Origin: Trichinella spiralis
Taxonomy: Eukaryota; Nematoda; Enoplea; Trichinellida; Trichinellidae
Reading direction: 5' to 3'
Length of the DNA stretch: 64,000 nucleotides
Assembly: GCA_000181795.3 (NCBI GenBank)
Contig: CM012954.1
Span: 4,057,063 to 4,121,062 of the forward strand
Part shown: positions 12,126-24,214 of the stretch, one piece after another
Layout: the number at the start of each line of letters is the position of its first letter
Position numbering within the stretch: the stretch's first letter is position 1
Made by a program: the position numbers and the translations under genes
The notes under the pieces: generated by a model
Told to the model about the DNA's origin: nothing
The model's database searches: none
Seen by the model: the letters and a program-made list of their open reading frames with translations, nothing else

Positions 12126-13937
12126 CAGAAAATTTACCGCACGTAGAAACAAATGAGCCCAGCAAACTGAAGCGATGCAAATTTTGTCATAAACGTCACC
12201 ATAACACACAATTTATCAATTTGAACAATTTCAAGTAGAAATATAAAATATTTGCATATCATGATTTCTATTCATTCTACAGGGATCATTTTAAAAAATC
12301 GTAAAAGTTAAATTCCCCAATTGTGAAACTAAATTTTGAATTCGTAACATAAAGAAAAGCATAAAAAAGCAAATTCAGGTTCCGTTATTTTAACATTGTA
12401 AGCTTCCATTAAATTAGAAGTTACAGAATTCCACTAGTCTTCATTAAATAATTTCATTTCTAACTAATTAAAAATTTTAAATTAAATTTATTAATAATAT
12501 TTTAAACTTAAATGTGTGCTTACTCAAAGAAAACGATAAAAAATTATCGCAGAATTATTGAGTGTTATAAAACTTAACCGTACAATTTACAAAAATGCAG
12601 GTTGTCAGAACACCTACTACTGAACTGCTGACTTTGGCAAAAAGCCAGAAATACCTGTAGAGTGCTTTGGTCGCTGTTTCTATTGGTTTTTAGTTATTAA
12701 AGTAAACTGCATTATTATTTACAACAGTTTCTATAATTTTCAGCGATTATGTGCATAAACAAAAATTTTAAGGTAAACTTATCCATCGTCAAGCAAAATA
12801 TTAATGTAGTAGAATTAAAAGTCTGTACCAAAGTGTATCGTTTTACTTGCTTTCCACTTCATATAAAATGTATTACTTCTGAATTGTTAATAACACGAAG
12901 CACAGCATCACTTTCAGTTGCGAGATTTATGTTCACTTTAACTTTTCTACAATGATAGATTTCAACTGTTAACTTTTCTACAATGATAGATTTCAGAGAA
13001 AATTTGTATTTTGTTCTTTCTGTGTTATCTTCTGTGCTTTACCTTTAAGCATCTAATTGTCCGAATCTCCGTATTATTTAGAAATATAGCATTGTTTTGC
13101 CATTGGGAAAATTGTTACATTTTTCTATCATTTTATCTTTCAGATAGATGCAGATAAATTTAAATTTAATATTACATTTTAAATAAATAGTGTTACTTTC
13201 CTGTTTATTTAAATACATAAAATATTTTTCAATTCTTTATTATAGTTTTGTTTTCATTACCGTATTACATGAATGCAAGTTCGTGTAAATGTAACGAAGA
13301 GGAAAGTGAATTTTTTTTATAATTATTTATCAATTTTTATTAATAAAATTGTTTTATATAACATTTATTGTCTATACTTATAAATTCAAAACTGTTTCTA
13401 AACATGTATTTTAGTAAAATGAATACCTGTTTGGGTAATGCTAAATGCATAACGTCCATTCTGTCCATATGATTTTCCTCATTCGAATTTCCACGTTTCT
13501 TTGAAATAGGTCATATTAGCGACGTCATATTTGCGTTGTTCATGTAGATGCAATTTGCATACACGAACAACAGGATAGGAATTTCAAACTGTATTGCTTT
13601 CCAAGAAGGTTTATTTTGATTGATGATGATGTTTCATGTTTATGTTATCATATTTCATTGTTATTATTAATATTCTTGTTGTTCTGTCCTCTTCTTGCAC
13701 GAGTTAATTATTAAACTAGTATAGTTTTATACGATTGCCTGTTCATGTAATATTAAGTCGAATGAATTGTGACAAGTGGAAATGCGTGAAATTGGTCACA
13801 ACGAGGAAACAAGTTCTCTTTAATGCAGTTACATTAATATCGATTATTATTTTAGTAACTGGGTTGTTTAACATTAGGTTTGGTTGAAATTCGAGTCTTG
13901 AAGAGCTGAAATTTTACTTTTAAAATTCATTATCAAC
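12126..13937. other. Divergent spacer between HAUS6 and ADA
   Basis: This 1.8 kb AT-rich gap between divergent genes contains a 31 bp tandem duplication at 12939-12995. I see no coding feature: the 68-residue open frame at 12749 looks like chance. Confidence 0.4.
12939..12995 (+). repeat. 31 bp-period tandem duplication
   Basis: The 26 bp word beginning TAACTTTTCTACAATGATAG occurs exactly at 12939-12964 and again at 12970-12995, separated by ACTGT. Exact identity suggests a recent tandem duplication. Confidence 0.95.
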
Positions 13938-15677
13938 ATGAAGAATTTTCCAAAGGTTTTACAAATATTTCAACAGATTTTTCTTAGTTCTTTATACGCT
14001 CATTTTCAGGTTGAACTTCACGTACATCTGGACGGTGCTATTCGACATTCTACTATTGTGGATATTGCTAAGTAAGATGTAGACATTATGAAAAAATAGT
14101 AATGTTGTAAATTTGGTCAGGTATGTTTATACACTTGAAAGCAATGTTAAAATATGGTTTCAAACATGTTGGCTGTAATGATTCAACTTTGTTGAACAGT
14201 TTAATGTATAATGACAAAATACCCAAGTAGATGAAATGAATAAACTGCAATTCAAGAGAATTAATTGCTTTTGAAATTCATCTTTGAATTAATTTTGTTT
14301 AAACAACTATTGGTGCTGTTTTTGAATTTTCGCATCAGAAAATATTTAAATAAAATAAATAATATTTTAGGCAAAAAAACATTGGCCTCCCATCGATGGA
14401 AGTTGAAAAGCTTCGAGAATTCGTGGTGACACAGGAACCGATGAGCCTGGACAGAATGTTGAAAGACTTTGAAATTTTTACGCCAGTGTTGATGTAAGAT
14501 CAATAATGTTCAAAGTTTAAACGAATTATTATTCATTTCATTATGTATGCATATTTTGTAGAGGTGATCCAGATGCAATCGAGCGTGTTGCTTATGAATT
14601 TTGTGAAACTCAAAAGAAAAACAATGTTTTGTACACAGAAGTCCGTTATAGTCCGCATTTGCTTTCCAACACAGCGAAGAATTCATACTGGCCTGATGTG
14701 GGTCCGTACAAAGGAAAAGGAGAAGTGACGCCAGAAAAAGTAGTAATGGCTGTCAATGAAGGGTTGCGCAAAGGACAACGTGATTTTGGCATCCAAGTTC
14801 GCTCGTTGCTTTGCTGCATCGTCTGCTACCCTTGTATTATTAACAAATCACTATTAGATTGTTTTTAATGGATAATTTTATTTATTTATTTATTTATTTT
14901 TATAAATGTTTAAGCTTGGTCTGAAGAAGTGGTACATATGTGTGAAAAATTCAAAAAAGATGGCGTTGTCGGAATTGATCAAGCTGGAGCTAATGTCACA
15001 TTTACACCACACGAAGCGAAAATTTTTCAAATGGCAAAAAGTCGAGGAATACACCGAACCGTGCATGCCGGGGAAGTTGGCACTGCTGATAATGTTAAGC
15101 AGGTTTAAACATTTGTTCATATGTTCAGTCAATCGTTTTGTTTACTTACAAAATTTATCTAAACTGAATAAATAGGCTATTGAACAATTGCAAGTAGAAC
15201 GTATTGGCCATGGATATAGAGTTTTACAAGATGAATCTATTTATGAGTTGGCTAAAAATGGTGGTTATCATTTTGAATTATGCCCACTGTCCAGTGTCGT
15301 GTCTGGTTCAGTGGTTTCAGACTGGTCAACACATCCTGCGAGAAGGTAACAAACAAAATTTTGACATTGAAATCTAATTAATTTTTTGTCTTGATGAACA
15401 GATTTTTGAAAGATCAACTGAACTTCTCCATCAACACAGACGATCCGACTATTTTGGACAACAGCATGTGCAGTGAATTTGAAATATGCAAAGAAAAACT
15501 GGGATTTACTGAAACAGATCTGCATGTTGCGGTAAACAAAAATGAAAATGGTTGAAAAATTTTACCTCATTAAATTAATTTACGCCCTTTTAGACTTGCA
15601 ATGCAGCACGATCATCATTTTTGGAAATTGATGAAAAAGAGCAACTGCTCAGCAATATAAAGAAACAATGGTTTTAA
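13938..15677 (+). CDS. ADA: Adenosine deaminase (ADA), 8 exons
   Basis: The enzyme hydrolyses adenosine and deoxyadenosine to inosine and deoxyinosine (purine salvage). Exons are 13938-13955, 14010-14071, 14371-14493, 14562-14833, 14915-15102, 15176-15345, 15402-15531 and 15594-15677, totalling 348 residues, close to the family size of about 360. All catalytic elements are present. HVHLDG supplies two zinc histidines, VRYSPHLL is the conserved strand-4 motif, and HRTVHAGE gives the zinc His and catalytic Glu. ERIGHGY and SINTDDP supply the catalytic His and the Asp pair. The first intron has a weak donor (GTTTTACA) and exon 1 is only six codons. There is no signal peptide, so this is the cytosolic ADA1 type rather than secreted ADGF/ADA2. 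The upstream neighbour is divergent and the downstream one convergent. Confidence 0.95.
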
Positions 15678-16731
15678 ATGGAAAAACAGCATATATATAT
15701 ATATATTCATTTGACTCGTTTGGGAAACTGAAATCATAATGGAATTTAATTTTAAAGATGATGGTTGTTCGTTAAAAAATTGGCTGTACTGATTGCGGTA
15801 TACAATTTGTGAAAAAATATAAAAAATTTCTAGTAGTTTAATTAATTTTATAATAATTTTGTTCTTTTTTTCAATGGAAAACACGCATTTTTTGAGTTTG
15901 TTAATTTTTGAAAATAAATCAAAACAGCAAACTCGGTTTTCTTTCTTGCATTTCATCAAACCTTTCGTATAATATTGCAGAACTGAACTGAACTGTAAAA
16001 TGAAAAACTGAAAAAACTTGAATTTAAAGCAAGCAAGCATCAAAAGCGACTGAAAACAGACAGTGTCATTAAATTAACATCATGGCATACTGCATGCAAT
16101 AAAATGAATGAAAAGCTCGTTTCGAGAAATTATTCAATTATTAAACAAGTTTCACGCATAATTATTGGCATAGAAAATGTGCACGACTGAAAATGAATGA
16201 AATCAGGCACGTTGCGTTCAAGGCAAATAAATGTACATTCCTCTTTAAAATACCCATTTATCACTACAGTCAACAAGTAGAGTTTCGCAATCAAATACTC
16301 TGTAAAAACTAGTCAAATTACTGTGCATGCATCATTTGAATGAAATAATATCTATACAAATTGAAATTGTACCTTTCAAAAAAAATAAAATTGGTTTTTT
16401 GCCCAACACAACTAGCCGAATACTGGATTACTTAGTGAAAATGCAAAAGTTTCACACTACCACTATTATCAGAGCTAAACAACTTCCAGTAATGGAAGAC
16501 AAAGTAGAAAATCACGTTCATACTACCAATGCAGAAATGTTCGAAAGAAATGCTTAACAAAAGTGTAAAATGATATAGCTATTTATCTTTGTCCAACAAA
16601 AATTATTATACACCGCATAAAAAAGATTAGCAAACTAGCAGTGCGTTTTTATTATTAGAAAAAAAATTAATCAAACTATATTAACCGGATGAAAAACAAA
16701 ATTAAAAAAAGAAGGCAAAATGGCAATAATA
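15678..16731. other. Convergent spacer between ADA and EXOC6
   Basis: AT-rich 3' flanks of two convergent genes. A 142-residue minus frame at 15615-16043 overlaps the ADA last exon and is AT-driven. A 76-residue plus frame at 16327 lies opposite the likely EXOC6 3' UTR. Neither has a motif. Confidence 0.4.
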
Positions 16732-19700
16732 TTAACTGTTGCAATTTTTCAACTGCTTCAAAACCGTTTCAAGGTAACGTTTGCGATCTTTGTCTTTCAC
16801 TTTACCGAAAATTGCATTTTTACGACGTTCGAATTCATAAATTTTTTCCAATACAGATGTGGCTGTGAAAGGATGCACGCGAACGTATTTTCCAGTCTGG
16901 CGACCAAATTCTGCTAAGTAGGTACTCCAGTCGTCAGCCATGACCAAATCAAGCATCTGACGAATATCGACAAACGTGAGTATCAAAGTCGAATCCTGTG
17001 CACCGGCTATTTGGCATCTAGAGACGAACTGTTCAAATTGCATCACGTCCAAATTAACCTGCTCCAATGCGCCCATGCTGATCTGCTTTACAGCCGGGTC
17101 GACAAGAAAGTCAACCAGGCGATTGCAAATGTATTTGCAAGCTTGAACACAAATATGTCGGGAAAGTTGCACCGGCAAAGCGGCAAATGATACGAATGTC
17201 GCCTCCAAAAACAAGATCAGATCACTTACATAATCGGTCGGCTGACCGTCACAAGAAGTTAGCTCCCAATCGTACTGCGCAACGCTGACAATTTCGTCAA
17301 TTTTCTGCCTCATCGATTCGTCAATTCTCTGTTCAACTTCGCTGCGTGCATCTTTGAAAACGTCTTCTTTCAATTTCAATATATGCAAATCAAGTGTGCA
17401 CGCCGAATTGCCAAGAATATTCAGCATAAACTGATGCAATGCTTCACAACTTTTTTCCAAATAACCAATATTAATTGTTATTTGCACCAGCTGAGTCAAC
17501 GACAACAAGCTGACCTCGTCCACAACGTACATCTTCAAATGGCCGTTGAATCGTTGCAATAGCAAGTCAACAGTGTTGCGCAGTGTTTCGTGCATTTCAC
17601 TGTGACTCATTTCGAGATTGTCGACAAATTTCAAACAGGCGCGCACGAAACGTTTCATCTCCTCATACGCACCGGGGGCAAATTCGGAAAAGTCCAACTG
17701 AAGAGGGGGAGAAAAATTCTCCAACTTCACCAGACCGCCTTTGCCTTGCAAAACGTTCTTCGCCAACGGAAAACGTTCCATCAACGATTTCAGCTCGTCC
17801 GTCGAGTTGATCACCAGCGGTGCGTAATTTTCCGTTCTTAACAAGTGGTCAAAATGGGCGCACGATTTCGACATCAGTATTTCGTAATATTGATCACGAA
17901 AATTTTGCAACACTCGGTACAACACCTTGACATGATAGCCGTAACCTTTCATCGTGTGGGCAAAAAGCAAAATCAAGCTCTTCATCGGTAGCATCGCTTC
18001 ATCGTCAGTACAACGACCGAAGTGGTCATTCAACGTTCGCTCCACATGTCCCACGGCAATTTCCCACAGTTCATCACGATAACTACGAGTGACCAAATCC
18101 GATGCCGTTTGCATAATGTGATCTTCAATCACGAAAAAGCCGATCACTTCGAAAATATAATTCAGCAACATTTGAAACGAATTGAACACTTTGTGCGGGG
18201 CAAGCAACGAAAACACTGCCTGTTCACGTCGTTGTTTCCTGTAATAGGCTTCAAAACTTTCCCTCGCCCCGAGAACGGAAAATATATGACAGCAACGATA
18301 AACTGGAGAAAAATCAATCATATCTTGAGCACTGAAATCTATCTCATCCGTGTCAACCGCTTGCAAAGATTCCGGCCGATTATCCATTTTCCAAAATGCA
18401 AGCAATTCATATCTTCAAATCAGTTATTGCTCATCATCAAGATGGATAAACAAACCAATTGCAACTTTAAACAATAACAATTCTACATCTTCCAACAATA
18501 TTTTCTCACCATTATTATGAATAAATTTACAAAAATTAAATTATCCCACCGAAACGGAAATACATAAATTTTACCCCTTCTTCGCTCAAATACACTGCAA
18601 ATGTATCATCACAATTAAATAAATAGAAAGCTATAAATTGCTCGGTCAGAAAAAAAAATACCAAAAACTTCATTAAATTCAAGCAGATTTTATCAAATTA
18701 TTTGTACCTGATTTTCATTTTATAACTGCATACTGTAAAATATTCCAATTCTACAACAGGTAAAGCAAATAAACGATAAAAATAACTACTAGTTGAATGA
18801 ATTGCTGACATAATTAGGTCAAACTATTTTGAAATAAAGAAATGTTAAAAAGTATTTTTTTTCTTTAACTTAAAATAAAAACGTAACTATTAGGTGAAAA
18901 TAAAACACCATGTTGAAAATATGCACAATACGACCTACTGCTTGAAATGTTGAAAACAAACAAACCGCGCAAGCAAATGTAAACCAGAACAGTGTTTAAA
19001 AATTGCATCTTACCTGGAAGAACCAAACTTTTCTTCAACATCACTTTGCTTCAAATGTTCAACTGTATGTCGTAAAGCAACGGCTCCAATTTTTCCGGAA
19101 ACGTTTCGTATATTTTCCAAAAAATCAGTAAATTCATTAAATGAAGCAGTTTTAATCTGCTGACGAATTCCTTTAATGCTGCTCACTATGGCATCTCCGA
19201 AACGATACCGAGCAACACGAGGAAGATAAGTATGTTCCAACTGTTCCAGAGTTCTAAGTGCTGGGTAATATTTCTTTTGATTAAGCAACTCGTTCAGACG
19301 AGCAAATTTTTCCAAAACTGGCAAACACATCGAAACACTGTCAACAGCGGCGACAATATTTCGTTGCAACTTGCGTTGGCGAATAATTTCAGAAGCAACT
19401 GAAGCCAAAGTGCGAGTACAATCTGACAAATAACCACTGGACGCAGCAAGTGCATTTTTCAGTTCTTGACAATCTTGTCGAAGGGTCACCAACTCTTCAA
19501 CCGACTTGACAAAATCGTGATAATGAAAGTTGCAAAGCTTTTCAATTTCACGATCATACTGCCGTATACGTTTCTCGAGCGCTTTCAAGAAAAATGCAAC
19601 GTTGTTATTTTCATATAAAGCCCGCAAAACAAAATCAACGCTAGCCACATCTGATGTTTCCAACTCTGACAGAGCATATATATGCTCTGTTCCTAAACTG

Positions 19701-19825
19701 GAAGATTTCAAACTAGAGCCAGCTTCACTATTTTCTGTAGACTGTTGTTTCAAATCAGGCTGAACCATCTTCCGTACAACAACGCCGTAACAATCTAAAT
19801 TACTTTGCCTAATAACATTTACCAT
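16732..19825 (-). CDS. EXOC6: Exocyst complex subunit EXOC6 / Sec15, 2 exons
   Basis: Sec15 is the exocyst subunit that receives Rab11/Sec4-type GTPases on secretory vesicles and tethers them to the plasma membrane. Exon 1 (19014-19825) encodes the helical N-terminal half, with the coiled-coil-like stretch EKRIRQYDREIEKLC. Exon 2 (16732-18412) encodes DMIDFSPVYRCCHIFSVLGA, which matches the family DLVDFSPVYRCLHIYSVLGARE. It continues with IGFFVIEDHI, RDELWEIA, LEKSCEALHQF, SMGALEQVNLDV, DDWSTYLAEFG and the C-terminal Lys/Arg helix. Splicing AG to A at the junction restores the frame. The total is 830 residues against about 800 in relatives. The single 601 bp intron is unusual among its many-intron neighbours. 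Confidence 0.95.
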
Positions 19826-21391
19826 TCAAATTACAAATAATTCCGCTCAGCTTTTCATGTAAATATTTATTTCAACTTAAACATTTGTAACTGAAGATAA
19901 GCTAGAGTAAAACAAAACTACAGTACATGAAATGGTGTATTAAATAATTAAAGATCAAATTTAAAGCTGGCAAAATTTTTATAAACGGCGCAGAAGTTCT
20001 TTAAGTATGCTCAAAAAAGGATTGTTCAGACAGAATTGAATTGCAATATTTTACCATAAAAATAATTAAATATAAGATGTACCTTCAGCATCAATTCATA
20101 AAAAGCTTGAACTTTCGAAAATCACTTCTCTTAACAATATTTAACCAGGCCAGTTTATAAACCAAATACAATTTATCTAATGAAAAGTAAGTTCAATTTT
20201 ACTGACAATGGAGATAAATGGCTGAATTAATAATAGTAATTGTAATCTATTGGAAGATTTACAATTATGAAAGATAATAAACGCCAATAAAATATAAAAA
20301 TGAATTGAAGTTTGCTTTCAAAATGAATGTTGCAATTACAACCTAGCTGTTTACTGTTATTGATGCTTTTTACGTGTAGAAGAAGCAGTGAACATAGAAA
20401 AGTTTGCAATAAAATCGAGCTTTAATTTTTGAAGAGAAGCTTTTTTTATGATTTAATTATTACTTTTTGTTAGATGCAAAAGAGAAAAAAAGATATTTAG
20501 ACTGACATTTTCATTTCTTTCTCTTATGGATCTGATTAATAGAATGATCTATGAAATTATTCTTGTTTTTTTTTAAAATCCCAAAATAAATGCACATAAA
20601 ACTTGTTTAAATTACACATACGTATAGGTAATCAAAACATGTACGAACGAAATACGTCTAGAAACCAGGAACAGAAAAATGTTGAAAAATCTTGAAAGCA
20701 TTTTATAAAAACTTAAAATTAACAATAATCCATGCACTGGGAAACGGTGTTTTCAGTTATTAGAGTAAATTATGCGTTGCTAAATTTGTAAAAATTATTC
20801 AAAAATAAGAAATTAATACATTTTAGATGACAATGTAAGATTTTTCAAGCAAAATACTTGTTTATAATTTTATTTAGTTGAGTTTTATTTTTGCACTTGG
20901 CATTTAAGGAAAATGTACATGCGTTCTTACAAAAATGTTTACAGTAAACTTTTTGATATTTTTGAGATGCGCATTCGATTTTCCATGCTTTGAGAAAGCA
21001 TTGCTATTTTAAACTGCGGCACGGAAAATATTATAAAATTGTCCCAATTTACTTATAATCAGGCAAGTAAACTTTTCAAAATTTCATCAACACGTAAAAC
21101 TGTTGAATGCAATTAAACGAATTCTATACTAAATTGGTGTTCAATTTTTTAATATAATTATTGTTTGATGTGCTATTTTCTGTTGTTTAAAGGAACAATT
21201 TTGATTATTTTTGTATTATTGAAAAGTTGATAATATAACTGTGTGTGGTGAATGTGTAAAGTGGTTAAAAATTGCAAACAGTACTAGGACAAATTGTTGT
21301 TTGCATATTGAAAGGAAAAGTGGATATTGATAATGTGACTCGATGTATTTGCATTTCACTGATTTATCATTAGTGTTGTTGTTCAGTTGGT
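19826..21391. other. Divergent spacer between EXOC6 and RYBP
   Basis: A 1.57 kb AT-rich gap between divergent genes, presumably holding both promoters and the RYBP 5' UTR. I see no coding feature. Confidence 0.4.
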
Positions 21392-22156
21392 ATGTCTCAA
21401 GGTTCGAAGCGAAATAAGCGTGCAAATGTGAAAACTGATGAAGAAGATGTCGATTTGATGGATCCAGGGAGCTGGTCTTGCAGCGTTTGCACGTTCAGAA
21501 ATCGGGCGGATCTTTTCCACTGTTTAATGTGCGACACAAGAAAGGGAACGTCGACGAGGAAGCCGAAGTTGAATTCAGCAGTGGTGGAATTGCAGCAAAC
21601 GGTGCAAAAAATTGTCCAACAGCAACAACAATTGCAACACCAAAATACGCCGACCGATTCCAAAGAGAAACACCGAGATAAAGCGGGATGTTCGAAAAAA
21701 GCCCAAAATTGCAGCAGTCCCACGCATGGCTGTGATAGCAGCAGCGCAGCAGTGGCGTCCTCTTCGACCGTATCTTTGCCGGTATCGTTAAACAAGGTCG
21801 ACTGCAAAAGTGAACCAACAATCAACATGTCAAAGGACACGTCAATAGTTCAGCCGGATGAGAATGCCCAAGCTGCCATTGTTGACAAGGAACAAGAAAA
21901 TAAAGAAGAGACCATAGTCGTTGGCGACACCACGTACGCGTTAAATTTAAATACTGCTCGCACGTTTACAGTCACCTCGAACGAGGTGACTGTAGTTTTC
22001 ACTGATTACAGTGTTAGGGAGATGAATTCGAATATATCCCATTCTTGTGAAATGAAAAGAGACACCCATGAGCGGAAGTCTGCAATGGTGAAGAAAGAGA
22101 AACGGAGACGAATCAAGTGTGGAAGCGAAGATTCCGACTCGGGTTGTCTCCAGTAA
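21392..22156 (+). CDS. RYBP: RYBP/YAF2-family Polycomb protein, single exon
   Basis: RYBP and YAF2 are alternative subunits of non-canonical Polycomb repressive complex 1. They bridge RING1 and DNA-binding factors in the nucleus. The 254-residue frame carries a RanBP2/Npl4-type zinc finger at residues 28-53 with ligands Cys30, Cys33, Cys44 and Cys47. It is followed directly by RKGTSTRKPKLNS, the conserved family extension. Residues about 188-208 (ARTFTVTSNEVTVVFTDYS) match the RING1B-binding hairpin (AQQLAVTVGNVTVIITDF). Between them lie a Gln-rich stretch and a Ser/Lys-rich disordered linker. The C-terminus is basic. No introns interrupt the coding region, unlike its neighbours. Confidence 0.9.
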   Translation: MSQGSKRNKRANVKTDEEDVDLMDPGSWSCSVCTFRNRADLFHCLMCDTRKGTSTRKPKLNSAVVELQQTVQKIVQQQQQLQHQNTPTDSKEKHRDKAGCSKKAQNCSSPTHGCDSSSAAVASSSTVSLPVSLNKVDCKSEPTINMSKDTSIVQPDENAQAAIVDKEQENKEETIVVGDTTYALNLNTARTFTVTSNEVTVVFTDYSVREMNSNISHSCEMKRDTHERKSAMVKKEKRRRIKCGSEDSDSGCLQ

Positions 22157-22191
22157 CGTGTCAGTGAATAGAATTTAAAAAGAAAGGAAGG

Positions 22192-22197
22192 AATAAA
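22192..22197 (+). terminator. Candidate polyadenylation signal of RYBP
   Basis: AATAAA lies 35 bp after the RYBP stop codon and a (TA)n run follows at about 22205-22222. A second AATAAA at 22448-22453 would give a longer 3' UTR. Confidence 0.4.
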
Positions 22198-22200
22198 CAC

Positions 22201-22231
<31 letters not shown>

Positions 22232-22453
22232 ACATCTTCATATTCAATCAGTGAATCATTGTAAGTGAGAATAGTGGTTTTCTTTCTTTCTTTTTAATTT
22301 TATTGCTACACTTTTGTTGTTACACTGCTTGTTTTTATACTTATTATTATCTTTTTCCATTGATAACACATTGTTATAGTCATGAAGTTAAAGTTTTCTC
22401 CTCCATTGTGAATATAATTTATTTTATGTTGAATACTTATTATTTTGAATAAA

Positions 22454-23672
22454 CGTAACAAATGAAACTTTCTATGCTTTGCTGATTCATCTAAATTAGT
22501 TTAAAGAAAGAAAACCATTCTTATCATTATTATGTGCTAATGTAGTGTGAAATATTATTACTTTAAAAATGTGACCAAAAAGGGGTTTCTGAGTTTATGT
22601 TAATTAACAGTTAGCGGGTAATTGTAATCAACGTTGAGTAATCATTGTAATCAAGCGTATACATGAAGTTTCATCTTACTTATATAACAACAACAATAAT
22701 AATAATAATCATAATAATAATTTGACCCTTTATAAATTTAAAAATATAAATAAATAGACAATTTTTATTCGATAACAGTGATCGTTGACAAGTGGAAAGT
22801 TTAACTTCTGGTTAATTTTTATTTACTAAATAAAAAACAGATTTGATAAATTAATATTTCTAATTTATCTAATAATAATAGTTATAATAAAGTAATGTGA
22901 ATATTTTTCATTTATCCGTGCAGGTTGTTGTAAGAATATTGAAGATTGGCATGAATTGTTTCGCTAGCAATTACCATGCATGAAATAGAAGCAAGTGCGT
23001 GCGAGGTTTCCATCAAACTGACGGCAACTTGAGGATTTACCAATTCTGTGGCCATATCGAGTGTTGTTCGGTAGATTATTGTTCAATTATTAATTATTTG
23101 ACTTTTCAAACGACTCTGAAATGATCACGCGAGTAAAGCATGAAAAATAATAGCTTCACTACTGATGTTAATCATTGTTGTACGAGATTCTGAGAAATCG
23201 TAAGAGACTCGTTAGTCGAGCTGAATCTTACGCAACTTGCAAGCGTGAAAATGGCTGATCCGGATGAAGCTCACTCAATTAAGCTTGCCAACAACACAAC
23301 TGGACAAGCGAACCGGAAAAGCTGATCATATACAGCCAGTATGATGGTACATGGGGAACGGTGACAGCTGGTGTTCTTTTGATCAATGATGACCCGATTA
23401 ATGATAGAGGACCAGTCAGAGATCACTAGCCGAGCTTCAACTAGCCGGTAATCGAGCCCGACCACGCCTATTGAGCAAGAGCATCATCAATTATGCAAGA
23501 AGTGTTCGCCGAGCTTATTCGACCTTTTGCTAACCATTCGGGGTCCCATTCAACATTACATACGACACAGACGAGCCCGTTCAAATCCATCCGAGAAAAA
23601 TTCTTACTCTCCTACAGAACTACAACAAGCTCACCAACCCTACACTATTTATTTATTCTTTTATAAATAAAT
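22454..23672. other. Spacer and possible 5' region of the zinc-finger gene
   Basis: The left part is AT-rich. From about 23221 to 23650 base composition rises and short open stretches appear, including a 24-codon frame starting ATG at 23251 (MADPDEAHSIKLANN). This could be an upstream ORF or 5' exon of the zinc-finger gene. I could not link it by splicing with confidence. Confidence 0.35.
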
Positions 23673-24143
23673 ATGATTGGTTCATCGTCAAATTCTTCAA
23701 AAAATAATACAGATTTTTCTATTGAATCGTTATTACAAAATACGCCCAACGCAAAGTCGAATTCAATCATCTTTTCAAATCACAGCGCTTTTCAAAAGCC
23801 AGTCACAAATCGCACCATACAACAAAATTTCACAAATATTTCAACCACGCCCATTTTTCCACAATCACTCTGGTGTCCAATTCATCCAGCATCTTTTATA
23901 CATGCATCACTTCGTCAACAATCTTCCACTACAACAACGACAACACCAACAACAACAACACCAACACCAACACCAACATCAAAGTCGTCGGTGAAAAAAT
24001 ACAAATGCAACGTCTGCGACAAAGCATTCAGTCGTAGTAACACATTGCTTACTCACAAGGTATGATTTCTCACGAACATTTCAATAATAATCCTTATTAT
24101 CACTTTAAAAGTATTTTTTCATTTTAAAATTAACGAACAATTC

Positions 24144-24214
<71 letters not shown>

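Noticed and set aside
15615-16043. 142-codon minus frame
   Set aside because: It is antisense to the ADA last exon and its 3' flank. The composition is Phe/Ile/Lys-rich, as expected from AT-rich chance frames.
18022-18477. 151-codon plus frame
   Set aside because: It is the antisense shadow of EXOC6 exon 2.
21397-21840. 147-codon minus frame
   Set aside because: It is the antisense shadow of the RYBP coding exon.
23560-23610. CGTTCAAATCCAT, a B-box-like word suggesting a tRNA
   Set aside because: No matching A box, acceptor stem or cloverleaf could be drawn around it.
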